Notes: a model not told the origin generated them from the sequence alone. Shown: positions 26,558-37,700, numbered from the stretch's first letter. The stretch: 64,000 bases of DNA from Niabella beijingensis (GCF_020034665.1 NZ_JAIQDI010000002.1:1054001-1118000), one strand, 5' to 3'. Program-made: numbers and translations.

Positions 26558-28570
26558 ATGAAGAAAAAACAAATCATAACAGTCCTGTTGCTGACCGGTG
26601 TAATAGCTTGTTTGGGCTCCTGCCGCAAGTACCTTAGCGTGGAGCATTACTTTGATGACCGCCAGAGTGAGGAGCGTATCTTCAACAGCAAAGACTATAC
26701 CGAGCGGTGGCTCGCCAATGCCTATAACGCATTACTGAATAATAACCTCGAAATGGGGAACACAGGTAATAACATTACCAATTATTCGGATGATATGTAC
26801 TTTAACGAATCCGGCGGCGGCAATGGTGACCGGTACCGGCGGTTCAAATTCGGGGAGTACGACTATACCTGGCTGCAGTCCTGGTCGCAATCGTATGGCG
26901 GTATCCGCCAGGCATCGGTAATGATTAACAGTATGGCCGATGGCGGCACATTTACTGCAAATGAGGTAGCGGATTATAAGGCGCAGGCGCGGTTTGTACG
27001 GGCTTACCTGTACTGGCTGCTGTTACGCAAGTATGGCCCCGTGCCTATTATGCCTGATAAAGGAGTAAACTATGATGATAGCTATGATAACCTGTCCTAT
27101 CCCCGCAACACGTATGATGAAGTGGCAAATTATATTGCCGATGAAATGGCAGTGGCAGCGAAGGACCTCCCATTAAAACGCGACAACCGCAATATTGCCC
27201 GTCCTACACGTGGTGCGGCGCTGGCTACCCGTGCCAAAGCGCTGCTCTTTGCGGCCAGCCCGCTGGCAAACGGCAATGCAGAAATGGCGGATTTTACCAA
27301 TGACAAGGGCGAAGCATTGATCTCCCAGCAATACAACGAGGGAAAATGGGCTAAAGCGGCAGCGGCCTGTAAGGATGTTATGGACCTGGGCACCTACAAA
27401 CTGTACACCGCTGCACTTAAAACCCGGGGAACTACGGATTATCCGGCCACCATTGTTCCTCCCTACCATCCCGATTATTCCGAAAAAAATTTTCCTGATG
27501 GCTGGGCCGATATTGATCCTTTTGAATCCTACAGGTCCCTGTTCAACGGAGAACTCTATGCTTCTGAAAATCCCGAAATGATATTTACCAGGGGCGATAA
27601 CCAGATAAGTTCCGAAGGGGGCGTTATGGCGTTAGCAAGACTTCAGATGCCCAAGACGGGGGGCGGTTACAATTCTCACGGTCTTACCCTGAAGCAGAGC
27701 GATGCCTATTCCATGAACGACGGAACGCCTTTTGACCGGCAGGAAATACGGAACAAATACGGCGCTGACATGTTTGTACAGGCCGGCGAAGTAGATGATT
27801 TTAAACCCCTGCTGGTAAATGTATGGAAAGAGTTTGCCAACCGCGAACCGCGTTTTTATGCTTCAGTTGCTTTTAGCGGAGCGCTTTGGACCATGTCCAG
27901 CGCGGTGAATAACCTGCCGACTGTTACCAACCAGCAGATCTTTTATTACCGCGGCGAATTTAATGGCTATATAAACGGTGATACCTGGCTGCCTACCGGT
28001 ATCGGTATTATGAAATTTGTGAATCCCAAAGACAATAACAGCGGCAATGGAGGCAAGATTTTCCCTAAAGTGGATCTTGCTATTCGCTACGCAGACATCC
28101 TGCTTATGTATGCCGAGGCACTCAACGAGCTGGGCAGCTCCTACAACATTCCTTCATGGAACGGTGGTACCACCCACGCTATATCCCGGAACATCGATGA
28201 AATGAAAAAGGCAATCGGGCAGGTACGCATCCGTGCAGGTGTACCCAACCACGATAATTCCGTATATGCCAGCAAAGAGGAACTGCGTAAAAAAATAAAG
28301 CGCGAGCGGCAGGTGGAGCTGCTGGGTGAAAACCAGCGCTACTACGACCTGCGGCGCTGGAAAGATGCGCCGGTGGATGAAGCGGAGCAGATATACGGCT
28401 TTAATACTTTTATGACCAAGGATCAGGCCACCCTTTTTTATACCCCGATACGCGTACCGCTTTTGCAGACCACGTTTTCAAAGAAAATGTATTTCTGGCC
28501 CATTGACTGGGATGAGCTGAAGAAAAACAAACGTCTGACCCAGGCACCGGGCTGGCCGTCATTTGATTAA
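26558..28570 (+). CDS. SusD/RagB-family glycan-binding lipoprotein (PUL 2)
   Basis: A 670-residue SusD partner, longer than the roughly 550-600 typical of the family. The lipoprotein signal ends in CLGSC (Cys22). The helical repeat region has ARFVRAYLYWLLLRKYGPVP and TRGAALATRAKALLFAASPL. The RagB-type end contains IRYADILLMYAEALNELG and IKRERQVELLGENQRYYDLRRW. The extra length falls in the middle loops (about residues 280-440), which in SusD proteins often shape the ligand platform. It starts 10 bases after the SusC stop. Confidence 0.95.
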   Translation: MKKKQIITVLLLTGVIACLGSCRKYLSVEHYFDDRQSEERIFNSKDYTERWLANAYNALLNNNLEMGNTGNNITNYSDDMYFNESGGGNGDRYRRFKFGEYDYTWLQSWSQSYGGIRQASVMINSMADGGTFTANEVADYKAQARFVRAYLYWLLLRKYGPVPIMPDKGVNYDDSYDNLSYPRNTYDEVANYIADEMAVAAKDLPLKRDNRNIARPTRGAALATRAKALLFAASPLANGNAEMADFTNDKGEALISQQYNEGKWAKAAAACKDVMDLGTYKLYTAALKTRGTTDYPATIVPPYHPDYSEKNFPDGWADIDPFESYRSLFNGELYASENPEMIFTRGDNQISSEGGVMALARLQMPKTGGGYNSHGLTLKQSDAYSMNDGTPFDRQEIRNKYGADMFVQAGEVDDFKPLLVNVWKEFANREPRFYASVAFSGALWTMSSAVNNLPTVTNQQIFYYRGEFNGYINGDTWLPTGIGIMKFVNPKDNNSGNGGKIFPKVDLAIRYADILLMYAEALNELGSSYNIPSWNGGTTHAISRNIDEMKKAIGQVRIRAGVPNHDNSVYASKEELRKKIKRERQVELLGENQRYYDLRRWKDAPVDEAEQIYGFNTFMTKDQATLFYTPIRVPLLQTTFSKKMYFWPIDWDELKKNKRLTQAPGWPSFD

Positions 28571-28645
28571 TTTAAAAACGGTTTGATTTTGTTATAAAAG
28601 ATGCGCTGCCGGCCAGACGGGCAGCAGATCATAAAAAATAAACGA

Positions 28646-29647
28646 ATGAAAAGTTTACGTACATATATCATGATAGCGGTATTGGGCCTTGTGTTCGGCG
28701 CCTGTAATAATGAGTGGAAAGATGAGCTTTATATACAGATGATTTCTTTTAAAGCCCGGTTGAACAGCGAGGGCGTCTCCCCGGTATACCTGAGGTATAA
28801 CAAAAACGGGGAAGTGATCTATAACCTGCCTGTGATCATAAGCGGGTCGCAGCCCAGTCACCAGGATATAAATGTTAAAATAGGGGTGGATAATGATACG
28901 CTTGGTATTTACAACCGGGAAAAATTCCAGCACCGCACCGATCTGTATTTCAAGCAGCTGCCCGGCCAGTTTTTTGAACTGACCTCGCCTACCTGTTTTA
29001 TTCCCAAAGGATCGAGTACGGTCAACTACCCGGTAAAATTTAAATTTGACAACCTGGACCTGGTGGAACGGTATGTGCTGCCGCTTACCATAATAGATGA
29101 TCCTTCCTATATTTCCAACTACCGCAAGGGCTGGCGGAAAGCGTTGCTGAACGTGATACCATTTAACGATTATTCCGGTAATTACTCGGCTACTTCAATG
29201 AACGTATATCTGGACGGCCAAACCACGAATCCGCTGGTTTCAAGCACCCGCACCTCATGGGTGGTAGATGAAAAATCGGTATTTTTTTATGCGGGTGTAA
29301 CCGAAGAGAAATCAGAAGCAAGGGGCGAGTATAAAATTGTGATGGAATTTTTAGAACCGGTTACAGAGTCGAATGGCGATAAGGTAGGCGCCTTAAATGT
29401 ATATGCGACCAACGATGCGATCCATTTTGAAATGCTGGGCCAGCCCACCTACAAGATTACACAAACGGTAGACCCTACCAAGAAATATCTGGTGAAGCAA
29501 TATTGCACCGTAAACCTGCGGTATAAATATGATGATATTACCACCATGCCTGGGATACCGGTGCGGTACAGGGCTGAGGGAACGATGACCATGGAGCGGC
29601 AACGGAATATATTGATACCGGATGAAGATCAGGCAATTGATTGGTAA
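28646..29647 (+). CDS. DUF1735/DUF4973-like lipoprotein, probable surface glycan-binding protein
   Basis: The start at 28646 is chosen because it begins directly before a lipoprotein signal (LGLVFGAC, Cys20); 333 residues result. The segment EWKDELYIQMISFKARLNSE followed by VSPVYLRYNKNGEVIYNLPV matches, from memory, the DUF1735/DUF4973 type of Bacteroidota PUL lipoproteins. A second half starts at PFNDYSGNYSATSMNVYLDG. These proteins are encoded after SusD and before a glycosidase, the usual place for surface glycan-binding proteins. The function is inferred from position; there is no catalytic motif. Confidence 0.7.
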   Translation: MKSLRTYIMIAVLGLVFGACNNEWKDELYIQMISFKARLNSEGVSPVYLRYNKNGEVIYNLPVIISGSQPSHQDINVKIGVDNDTLGIYNREKFQHRTDLYFKQLPGQFFELTSPTCFIPKGSSTVNYPVKFKFDNLDLVERYVLPLTIIDDPSYISNYRKGWRKALLNVIPFNDYSGNYSATSMNVYLDGQTTNPLVSSTRTSWVVDEKSVFFYAGVTEEKSEARGEYKIVMEFLEPVTESNGDKVGALNVYATNDAIHFEMLGQPTYKITQTVDPTKKYLVKQYCTVNLRYKYDDITTMPGIPVRYRAEGTMTMERQRNILIPDEDQAIDW

Positions 29648-29685
29648 GGGCGGATGTTAAACTAAAATCCAGAAAAAATACATAA

Positions 29686-31224
29686 ATGAAACGATCAATA
29701 ATAATGGTATATGTGCTTGGTTGTTTAGTACTATCGAACGCCTGCCAGAAAACAAAAGAACCTTATTACGACCCCATTCCCGAAAAGCCCCAGGAGCCGG
29801 AAGCGCCTAAAGGGGAGTGGTCGGATTTTACCCTGGACAGCACGTTCAGCAATCCGGTGATGCCGGGCGGCCCCGATCCCTGGGTGGTACAAAAAAACGG
29901 CACCTACTACTATACATACACGCAGGGGAGTAAACTGGTGATCCTGGAAACTAAAAATTTATCGGAGCTGGCATCAGCGCGCAGGTATGAGGTATGGACG
30001 CCGCCTGCCGGAACGTCGTACTCAAAAAATATCTGGGCCCCCGAGCTGCATGAGATCGACGGCAAATGGTATTTTTACTTTGCAGCCGATGACGGCGACA
30101 ACGCCAATCACCGCATGTATGTGCTGGAGAATACTTCGGCAACTCCGGTGGAAGGCAATTGGGAATTTAAGGGAAAACTGTCTGATCCGACCGATATGTG
30201 GGCCATCGATGGTACGCTGCTCAATTACCAGGGCCAACGATACATGATTTGGTCCGGAGGAAATGCCGGTGCGGCACCACAGAATATCTATATTGCAAAA
30301 ATGAGCAATCCCTGGACAATTGCCGGAGAAAAAGTAATGATTTCAACTCCCGATTTTGCATGGGAAAAAAACGGCAACCCCATCAATGAAGGACCACAGG
30401 TACTCATCAACCCGCAGGGGCGCGTATACCTCATATATTCGGGTAGCGGTTACTGGTCGGACGGCTATTGCCTCGGACAGCTTACATTGCAGGAGGATGG
30501 TGATCCCATGAACCCGGGGGACTGGTCAAAAAAAGTACACCCTGTTTTTTCCATGAGATCCGAAGGCGGTGTTTTCGGACCGGGACATAACGGCTTTTTC
30601 AAATCGCCCGACGGTAAAGAAGACTGGATCATCTACCATGCGCGTTCGGTTGCCAATCAGGGTGCTTCCGGCGGGCGCAGCCCGCGCATACAGCGGTTTA
30701 CCTGGAACCCGGACGGATCGCCCAATTTTGGTCTTCCCACAAGTATGACAACGCTGCAAAAGCGGCCATCCGGAGAGCCGTGGCGCTATATCCATTCCAA
30801 GGCCAAGTGGTCTATTGCCGGCGTCAGCTCGGAAGAACCCGTTAACGGCCGCCTCGCACCTTCTATTATCGACAATAACCTGACCACGATATGGATCACC
30901 CGCTATTCTGCGGATCCGACGGATTACCCCGATCACTGGGTAACCGTGGATATGGGAGAAACCGCTGCCGTGGACGGGTTTATCATTTCGCAGAAAGACG
31001 GGGACCGCAAAATAAAAGAACTGGAGCTGCTCGTTAGCAATGACAACAACGACTGGGAAAGCCTGGGGCTGTTTACGCTTAATGATGTTAACCTGCTGCG
31101 GCAGTTTATTGATCTGCCGCAACGCAAACAATTCCGCTACTTCAAGCTGGTTCCAAAATCCGGCTACGACAGTCAGAAACAGCCGGGCCTGGCAGAAGTG
31201 TCAACCTTCAGGTTTAAAGATTAA
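29686..31224 (+). CDS. GH43 glycosidase with C-terminal discoidin (F5/8 type C) domain, lipoprotein
   Basis: A 512-residue lipoprotein (signal ends in LSNAC, Cys20). A five-bladed GH43 propeller (about 50-360) carries the three expected acidic residues: Asp64 in GGPDPW (base), Asp175 in WAIDGTL (pKa modulator) and Glu235 in NEGPQV (acid). GH43 enzymes mostly cleave alpha-L-arabinofuranose or beta-D-xylose, and some subfamilies beta-D-galactofuranose. The subfamily cannot be set by eye. A discoidin-type carbohydrate-binding domain fills about 385-510 (SIIDNNLTTIWITRYSAD, WVTVDMGETAAVDGFIIS). It lies 38 bases downstream of the DUF1735-like gene and 9 bases before the oxidoreductase gene. Confidence 0.9.
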   Translation: MKRSIIMVYVLGCLVLSNACQKTKEPYYDPIPEKPQEPEAPKGEWSDFTLDSTFSNPVMPGGPDPWVVQKNGTYYYTYTQGSKLVILETKNLSELASARRYEVWTPPAGTSYSKNIWAPELHEIDGKWYFYFAADDGDNANHRMYVLENTSATPVEGNWEFKGKLSDPTDMWAIDGTLLNYQGQRYMIWSGGNAGAAPQNIYIAKMSNPWTIAGEKVMISTPDFAWEKNGNPINEGPQVLINPQGRVYLIYSGSGYWSDGYCLGQLTLQEDGDPMNPGDWSKKVHPVFSMRSEGGVFGPGHNGFFKSPDGKEDWIIYHARSVANQGASGGRSPRIQRFTWNPDGSPNFGLPTSMTTLQKRPSGEPWRYIHSKAKWSIAGVSSEEPVNGRLAPSIIDNNLTTIWITRYSADPTDYPDHWVTVDMGETAAVDGFIISQKDGDRKIKELELLVSNDNNDWESLGLFTLNDVNLLRQFIDLPQRKQFRYFKLVPKSGYDSQKQPGLAEVSTFRFKD

Positions 31225-31233
31225 TGAGTTTAT

Positions 31234-32451
31234 ATGAAAAGGAGGACGTTTTTAAAAGGTGCAGGCTTGTTGACCGGTAGCGCCCTGGTTGGTGATGTGG
31301 ATGTTTTTGCCGGCAATCGGAGGGCTGTTATAAAAATAGGCATTATCGGCTGTGGCGACAGGGGCAGGGGGATGATGCACGTCATCCAGGGACTAAAGGA
31401 TCAGTTCCGCATTACAGCAATATGTGATATACTTGATTTCCGGCTGGAGGGTGCCCGCAGCCTGTTAAAGACCGGCACATTCCGGGCATATAAAAATTAC
31501 CGGGAACTGCTGGAAGATAACAATGTGGACGCAGTAGTAATAGCTGTGCCGCTTTATCTGCACTATCCGGTTGCGGCAGACAGTTTACAGGCAGGCAAAC
31601 ACCTGTACCTCGAAAAAACGATGACCTTTGATATGTCCCAGGCGTTGCAGCTTGTGGAATTAGCTAAACAGCGGCCCCGGCAGGTGGTGCAAATCGGCCA
31701 CCAGTACCGCTATTCGCCGCTTTACTACAAAGTAAAAGAGATGATCGGTAAAGGAGTACTGGGCAGGGTAAACCAGATAGACTGCCGGTGGGACAGGAAC
31801 GGAAACTGGCGCCGGCCGGTGCCTGATCCCTCTTTGGAGCGTCAGATCAACTGGCGGATGTACAAAGCATATTCCGGTGGATTGGTGGCGGAACTCCTGT
31901 CGCATCAGATCGATTTTATTAACTGGGCTTTCGATACGCATCCCAGCTCTGTTCAGGCAGCGGGCGGCATTGATATTTTTAAAGACGGCCGTGAAACCTT
32001 TGATAATGTGCAGGTGATGTTCCGCTATCCGGAGGAAGGGATCATCGGTAATTTTGGAGCAACCTGTGGTAACGCTTCTGATGGGTACCTGTTTAAGATA
32101 AAGGGGACCCAAGGCACTATTTCTTTATTAACCGACCGGGGCGTTTTTCTGCCGGAAAAAAATGCTGTTTCCAAAAACGAAGTGGTGGATGGGGTAACAG
32201 GCGCTTCAAAAATTGCATGGAATAAAGAAGGGGGGACACCCATTTTGCCGGCACCTACAAAGGATGGTACCTGGTATGCATTAATGGATTTTTACAAGGC
32301 CGTAAGCTCCGGGAAATTACCGGACTCCAATGTTTATACGGGAGCAAAAACAGCTATATGCGTGCACCTGGCGAACCAGGCCTTATACAATCAGGAAGTA
32401 ATACACTGGGGTAAAGATGCCGATGCCGTCTTATTGAAAACCGGCGCTTAA
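31234..32451 (+). CDS. Gfo/Idh/MocA-family oxidoreductase with Tat signal
   Basis: A 405-residue NAD(P)-dependent oxidoreductase. A Tat-type start (KRRTFLKGAGLLTGSALVG) is followed by the Rossmann motif IKIGIIGCGDRGRGM (about residues 31-45). The family's EKP motif appears as LYLEKTM. Later landmarks are QIGHQYRYSPLYYKVKEM and the C-terminal alpha/beta domain with GGLVAELLSHQIDFINWAF. Exported members oxidise or rearrange sugars in the periplasm. A role in processing the monosaccharide freed by the GH43 enzyme is inferred from the operon. It is the last gene before the terminator at 32565. Confidence 0.88.
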   Translation: MKRRTFLKGAGLLTGSALVGDVDVFAGNRRAVIKIGIIGCGDRGRGMMHVIQGLKDQFRITAICDILDFRLEGARSLLKTGTFRAYKNYRELLEDNNVDAVVIAVPLYLHYPVAADSLQAGKHLYLEKTMTFDMSQALQLVELAKQRPRQVVQIGHQYRYSPLYYKVKEMIGKGVLGRVNQIDCRWDRNGNWRRPVPDPSLERQINWRMYKAYSGGLVAELLSHQIDFINWAFDTHPSSVQAAGGIDIFKDGRETFDNVQVMFRYPEEGIIGNFGATCGNASDGYLFKIKGTQGTISLLTDRGVFLPEKNAVSKNEVVDGVTGASKIAWNKEGGTPILPAPTKDGTWYALMDFYKAVSSGKLPDSNVYTGAKTAICVHLANQALYNQEVIHWGKDADAVLLKTGA

Positions 32452-32564
32452 CGAAAATAAAAGTGCCTTCACCGGGGCAGCGCATTTTTTGACACCATTC
32501 AGGCCTTATCAAAAAGCACAGGACCGCACAAACAGAGAATGATAGGCGGAAATGATTAATAGGT

Positions 32565-32594
32565 ATTGCCTGTTGTTGCAGGCAATCTTTTTTT
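32565..32594 (+). terminator. Rho-independent terminator of PUL 2
   Basis: Perfect 8-bp stem ATTGCCTG (32565-32572) and CAGGCAAT (32579-32586) with loop TTGTTG, then C and seven T. It lies 114 bases after the last PUL gene. Confidence 0.85.
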
Positions 32595-33411
32595 GAATAC
32601 CCACCGGCTTTTAAGGAAATAAACCAATGTTTGCAAGGCCTTCTTTCATTCTTACAAACCAAGATGCAGCATTAATTGTATGAACCTTCAGAACCCGAGC
32701 GTCAGGATTGTAAAGAGAGCGGGAATAATTCTGTTTTCATCCGTGGAGATCAATGAACGGCATTGCAAATGGCCCCGGGAGTGGCTGCCTGACAAATTTC
32801 AGCGGCGGAAGGAGTGATCCGTCTTACCTGTTTTACATGGTGCTGTGCTGTAATGATGCTGCCTCTTTAAGATACTTCTGAAGATCATGGTTCAAGCCAA
32901 TCCCCGGCATGGATAAAAAGCTGAAGTGGCCACGCAGGAAAGTTGCTTGCTATACGCCCCTGTTTCCAACACAGGTATAGCCGAAATTATTCTTATGACA
33001 ATATACAGGAGGAGAGGGTTATGTCTTATTAAGTAACGGAAAATAATAAATTATAAAAAAATATATGTAATATATACTTGCTTTTTATAATTAAAAAATG
33101 AATAAAAATATTATATTTACTATATTATTTTATATTTTATATGAATTTTATAGATATTTAATCTTGAAAAATATATATTATATATAAATATAAATTAACT
33201 TTCGCTGCCATTATTTTTAAATAAAATGCTTTATAATGCAAATTTTAAAAGTAAGTAAGCGCAGCATTTCCGGCAAACCAGGATGTCTGTTTAACAACGG
33301 GCAGTGCGCCGGTTCCGGTTATTCACGGCAAAAACGGCGGTTGGTCCGATACGGTTCTCCTTTAAAAACTGCAGCCCTCTTTTATTCACCAACCGTTGAA
33401 TGCAATAAATT
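32595..33411. other. Long gene-free region with a very AT-rich core upstream of nitrate genes
   Basis: No coding frame over these 817 bases is convincing. The section from about 33030 to 33240 is nearly all A and T, far from the neighbouring composition. Just before it, AGGAGG (33008-33013) is followed after 7 bases by a three-codon frame ATG TCT TAT TAA (33021-33032). CCTGT and ACAGG form a small hairpin at about 32969-32985. It probably includes the control region of the nitrate operon; no known riboswitch was recognised. Confidence 0.45.
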
Positions 33412-34704
33412 ATGACCCCGCTTACCAAACTGAATATCTTTTCCGTGAAAGGTGTGCAAATGCGCACGTTCCATATCACCTGGTTTACGTTCTTTATCTG
33501 CTTTTTTGGATGGTTCGGGCTGGCCCCGCTAATGCCTACCATTAAGGAAGATCTGCATTTAACCAAATCGCAGATCGGCAATATTGTTATCGCTTCTGTG
33601 TCCGGAACCATTATAGCCCGTCTGGTCATTGGCAAACTTTGTGATACCTGGGGGCCCCGCAAAACTTATACCGCACTATTGCTGCTTGGGGCCATTCCGG
33701 TTATGTGCGTGGGCCTGGCAAAAGACTATACTTCCTTCCTGCTGTTCCGTCTGGCGATCAGCATTATAGGCGCTTCTTTTGTGATCACCCAGTTTCATAC
33801 TTCCGTTATGTTTGCTCCTAATATCAAGGGCACTGCCAATGCCGTGGCAGGTGGCTGGGGCAATCTCGGCGGCGGGGTAACCAATATGGTGATGCCGCTG
33901 GTATTTGCGGTCATTGTGGGTTTGGGCTATACCAAACAGGAAGCCTGGCGTTATGCTATGATCCTGCCCGGCGTTCTGATGCTGATCGCGGCATTTTTGT
34001 ATTATCGTTTTACCAGTGATACCCCGGCGGGTAACTATGATGAAATGCAGCGGGGGCAGCCGGTGCCGCGTAGTAAAACTGACTACAGCGCGTTAAAAGA
34101 CGGGCGTATCTGGGCACTCAGCCTGGCTTATGCGATGGGCTTTGGGATGGAGATCACTTTTGATAATGTAGCGGCACTTCATTTTACGCAGCATTTTAAC
34201 CTGAGTCAGTCTGCAGCCGGCTTCTGGGCGGGTATATTTGGCATGATGAACCTTTTTGCCCGGGCCCTGGGTGGCCTTTTTGCGGATAGAATAGGCCGTA
34301 AGTACGGCATGAGAGGAAAGGGCCTTTTTTTAGCTGCGATGCTGTTTCTTGAGGGGATAGGGCTTGTGTTATTTGCCAAAGCTGGTTCACTGCCCCTGGC
34401 CATCCTTTCGATGATTGGTTTTGCCCTTTTTCTGAAAATGGTGAACGGCGCTACTTATGCCATGACGCCTTTTATCAATGTAAAAAATGTTGGCCTGATC
34501 AGCGGCATTGTGGGTGCAGGAGGCAATGTCGGCGGTATGTTGTTCGGCTTCCTGTTCAAAAGCAAAACCATCAGTTATACGGCAGCATTCAGCTATATCG
34601 GGTTTATGGTCGTAGCAGCATCGTTCATTATTCTGTTTACGCGTTTTGCCAAGCAGAAAACGGCTGAATCCGCTGCCACCAATTTAAATCCTGTTGTTTC
34701 ATAA
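33412..34704 (+). CDS. NarK/NasA-type nitrate/nitrite MFS transporter
   Basis: A 430-residue major facilitator protein with 12 hydrophobic segments. The nitrate signature in the fifth helix reads GGWGNLGGGVTNMVMP, and its counterpart in the eleventh is GAGGNVGGMLFGF. The N-terminus LNIFSVKGVQMRTFHITW is characteristic of the Bacteroidota branch and supports the first ATG rather than the internal Met17. RLVIGKLCDTWGPRKTYT is the loop 2-3 MFS motif. It imports nitrate and may export nitrite. It is followed after 13 bases by the nitrate reductase gene. Confidence 0.95.
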   Translation: MTPLTKLNIFSVKGVQMRTFHITWFTFFICFFGWFGLAPLMPTIKEDLHLTKSQIGNIVIASVSGTIIARLVIGKLCDTWGPRKTYTALLLLGAIPVMCVGLAKDYTSFLLFRLAISIIGASFVITQFHTSVMFAPNIKGTANAVAGGWGNLGGGVTNMVMPLVFAVIVGLGYTKQEAWRYAMILPGVLMLIAAFLYYRFTSDTPAGNYDEMQRGQPVPRSKTDYSALKDGRIWALSLAYAMGFGMEITFDNVAALHFTQHFNLSQSAAGFWAGIFGMMNLFARALGGLFADRIGRKYGMRGKGLFLAAMLFLEGIGLVLFAKAGSLPLAILSMIGFALFLKMVNGATYAMTPFINVKNVGLISGIVGAGGNVGGMLFGFLFKSKTISYTAAFSYIGFMVVAASFIILFTRFAKQKTAESAATNLNPVVS

Positions 34705-34717
34705 GTCCGGGTTTGCT

Positions 34718-37700
34718 ATGCGTCCTCCCATCAATATTCCTAAAAATAATACGAGTACCTGTTGCTACTGCGGCGTGGGATGTGGCATTGTGATGCATAA
34801 GGATAAGCTGGGGCGGTTGCAGGTGGAGGGAGACAAAGATTATCCGGTGAATAAAGGCTTGCTTTGCAGCAAGGGGATGAACCTCCAGTATACGGTAAAT
34901 GATTACAGCGACCGGTTATTATATCCGGAAATACGATACAATCGCGGCCATCAGCGGCAGCGGGTTTCCTGGGATACGGCCCTGGAGCGCACCGCTGCGG
35001 TATTTAAGACTCTTATCCATAAATACGGACCGGACTCGGTAGGGTTTTATGCATCCGGTCAGTGTCTGACAGAAGAGTATTACATTGTAAACAAACTGGT
35101 AAAAGGGTATATCGGCAGTAATAATATCGATACAAATTCCCGTTTGTGTATGAGCAGCGCGGTAGCAGGATATAAAATGAGCCTGGGAGAAGACAGTGTA
35201 CCGGTGAGCTATGAAGATTTGGAGCTGGCCGATGTTATTTTTGTAGCAGGTGCTAATCCCGCGTGGTGTCATCCCGTTTTATGGCGGAGAGTGGAAGCTG
35301 CAAAACAAAAGAACCCCGGACTCAGGATCATTGTCAGTGATCCCCGGCAAACGCAAACCTGTTCTATTGCTGACGTACATTTGCAGCTCAATCCCGGAAC
35401 GGATATTGTGCTGCATCACGCCCTTGGGAGGGCACTGATTGAAAAAGAATACATCGATCAGGGGTTTGTCTGTAACCATACGGAGGGATACGAACGGTAT
35501 CGCGAGCAGGTCTTTTCAAGGACCATAGCCGAAGCGGCGCAGATCTGCGGCATCGAACAAGAGGCGATCCGCCAGGTAGCCGATCATATCGGTAACGCCC
35601 GCGGGTTCATGTCGATGTGGACAATGGGGCTCAATCAGAGCGTGGTGGGTGTGAACAAGAATCTGTCGCTTATCAATCTCCACCTTATCACCGGACATAT
35701 CGGTAAATCCGGCTCCGGCCCTTTGTCTCTTACCGGACAGCCCAATGCCATGGGAGGGCGCGAAGTGGGTGGATTGAGTAACCTGCTGCCTGCCCACCGT
35801 GACCTGCTCAATGCGCAGCACCGGCGGGAGGTAGAAGATTTCTGGGATATTCCGCCCGGATTTATTTCCGGAAAACCCGGTCTTACTGCTACAGAAATGT
35901 TTGATGCACTTGAAGACGGGCGCCTGAAAGCGATCTGGATCCTTTGTACCAATCCCCTCGTTAGTTTGCCGGATGCACGCAGGGCGGAGGCCGCATTGAA
36001 AAAGGCGAAGTTTGTGGTAGTACAGGAGATCAGTAATAAACCGGAGGTACTGCAATATGCAGATGTTGTTTTTCCAGCCGCAGCCTGGGCAGAGAAGGAA
36101 GGTACCATGACGAATGCAGAACGGCGCATCAGTTATCTGAACAAGATCATGGAAGCACCGGGCGAGGCCCTGCCCGATGCTATGATACTTTGCCGGTTCG
36201 CGCGTAAAATGGGATTTTCCGGTTTTGATTTTGACAATGCAGCTGCTATCTTCGATGAGCATGTTGCGCTCACTGCCGGAACACATATCGATATCAGCGC
36301 CTTGAATTATGAGCTGCTGAAAGAGCGTCGCAGTGTGCAATGGCCCTTTACTGCGGTACATGCAGCGGCGGCCGGAAAACAAGGCACCCCGCGGCTTTTT
36401 GAAGACCGCAGATTTTATACAACCTCCCGGCGTGCAGTGATCCATTCGTTCCCGGATGACAACCGGTCGGAAATGCCATCAGCAAACTATCCGCTTATCC
36501 TTACCACCGGCCGTGTTCGCGATCAATGGCATACCATGAGCAAAACAGGAAAGGTGAACAAGCTGAAACAGCATATTTCCGAATCGTTTCTGGAAATACA
36601 TCCCGAAGATGCAGCACAGCGTGGCATAGAAGAAGATGACCTGGTATGCATAATCAGCCGGCGCGGTGATGTGCGCGTAAAGGCACGCTTATCCGGTGCG
36701 ATCAAAAAAGGGGTTGTTTTTTTGCCAATGCATTGGGGCAAAATACGGGGCAAAGACAACAACAGGGCCAATAACCTTACAAATAACCTGGTAGATCCGA
36801 AAAGCAAAGAACCCGATTTTAAATTTTCGGCGGTAGAAGTATACCGTTACCGGAAGCCAAAGCAAAAGATCATTGTCATCGGTGCAGGTGCAGGCGCCTG
36901 CGGTTTTGTAAAAAGTTACCGCCAGTTCAACACCGGAGATGATATTGAGGTGTTCAGCAAAGAAGATCATCCCTTCTACAACCGCGTATTGCTTCCCGAT
37001 TATATTACCGGTGCGCTTCAATGGAACAACCTGGTTAAAATGACCGGTAAAGAGGAAGAAGCGCATCGCGTTAAACTACACCGGGGGACAGGTATTGCGG
37101 CCATCGACCGGGAAGCCAAAACGGTCACCGACAATAACGGGCAGCTGCATCGCTACGATATACTTATCCTGGCTACCGGGAGCCGTGCGGCATTGCTGAA
37201 AGATGCTCCCGCTATGAAAGGTATTTTTACCATGCGCAGCAGAACGGATGCCGATGCATTTAAGGATCATATAAATCCTTCCGGGGGAAAAGTGATCATT
37301 GTGGGGGGTGGTCTGTTGGGTGTAGAACTGGCGGCCGCTCTTCGCGAAGCAGCTGCGGAGGTAATCCTGCTGCATCGTTCCTCCCGTTTAATGGACCGCC
37401 AGCTGGATGCCCTGGGAAGCCAGTTGCTGCAGGAAGAGCTTGCCGACAAGGGTGTTGAACTGTATTTCAATGACGAGATAGAGCGCTTTACCGGCAGTAA
37501 TACCCTCTCAGGGGTCCGTTTAAAAAGCGGGCGTTCCATTTCATGCCAGGCCATTGTATTCGCTATCGGCACACAGCCTAATATTGAGCTGGCCAGGGCA
37601 TGCGGACTTTTATGCAGCAGGGGTGTTATCGTGGATGATTATTTGCAGACCAATGACCCGGACATTTTTGCCATTGGTGAAATAGCCGAATTTAAAGGAA

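Noticed and set aside
32833..32949. Minus-strand open stretch reading FLSMPGIGLNHDLQKYLK
   Set aside because: It looks protein-like over about 38 codons, but lacks a suitable upstream frame and I cannot name a parent family; could be a relic or chance.
32595..33411. A molybdenum-cofactor or other known riboswitch upstream of narK
   Set aside because: I found no recognisable riboswitch core; the region is mostly low-complexity AT.
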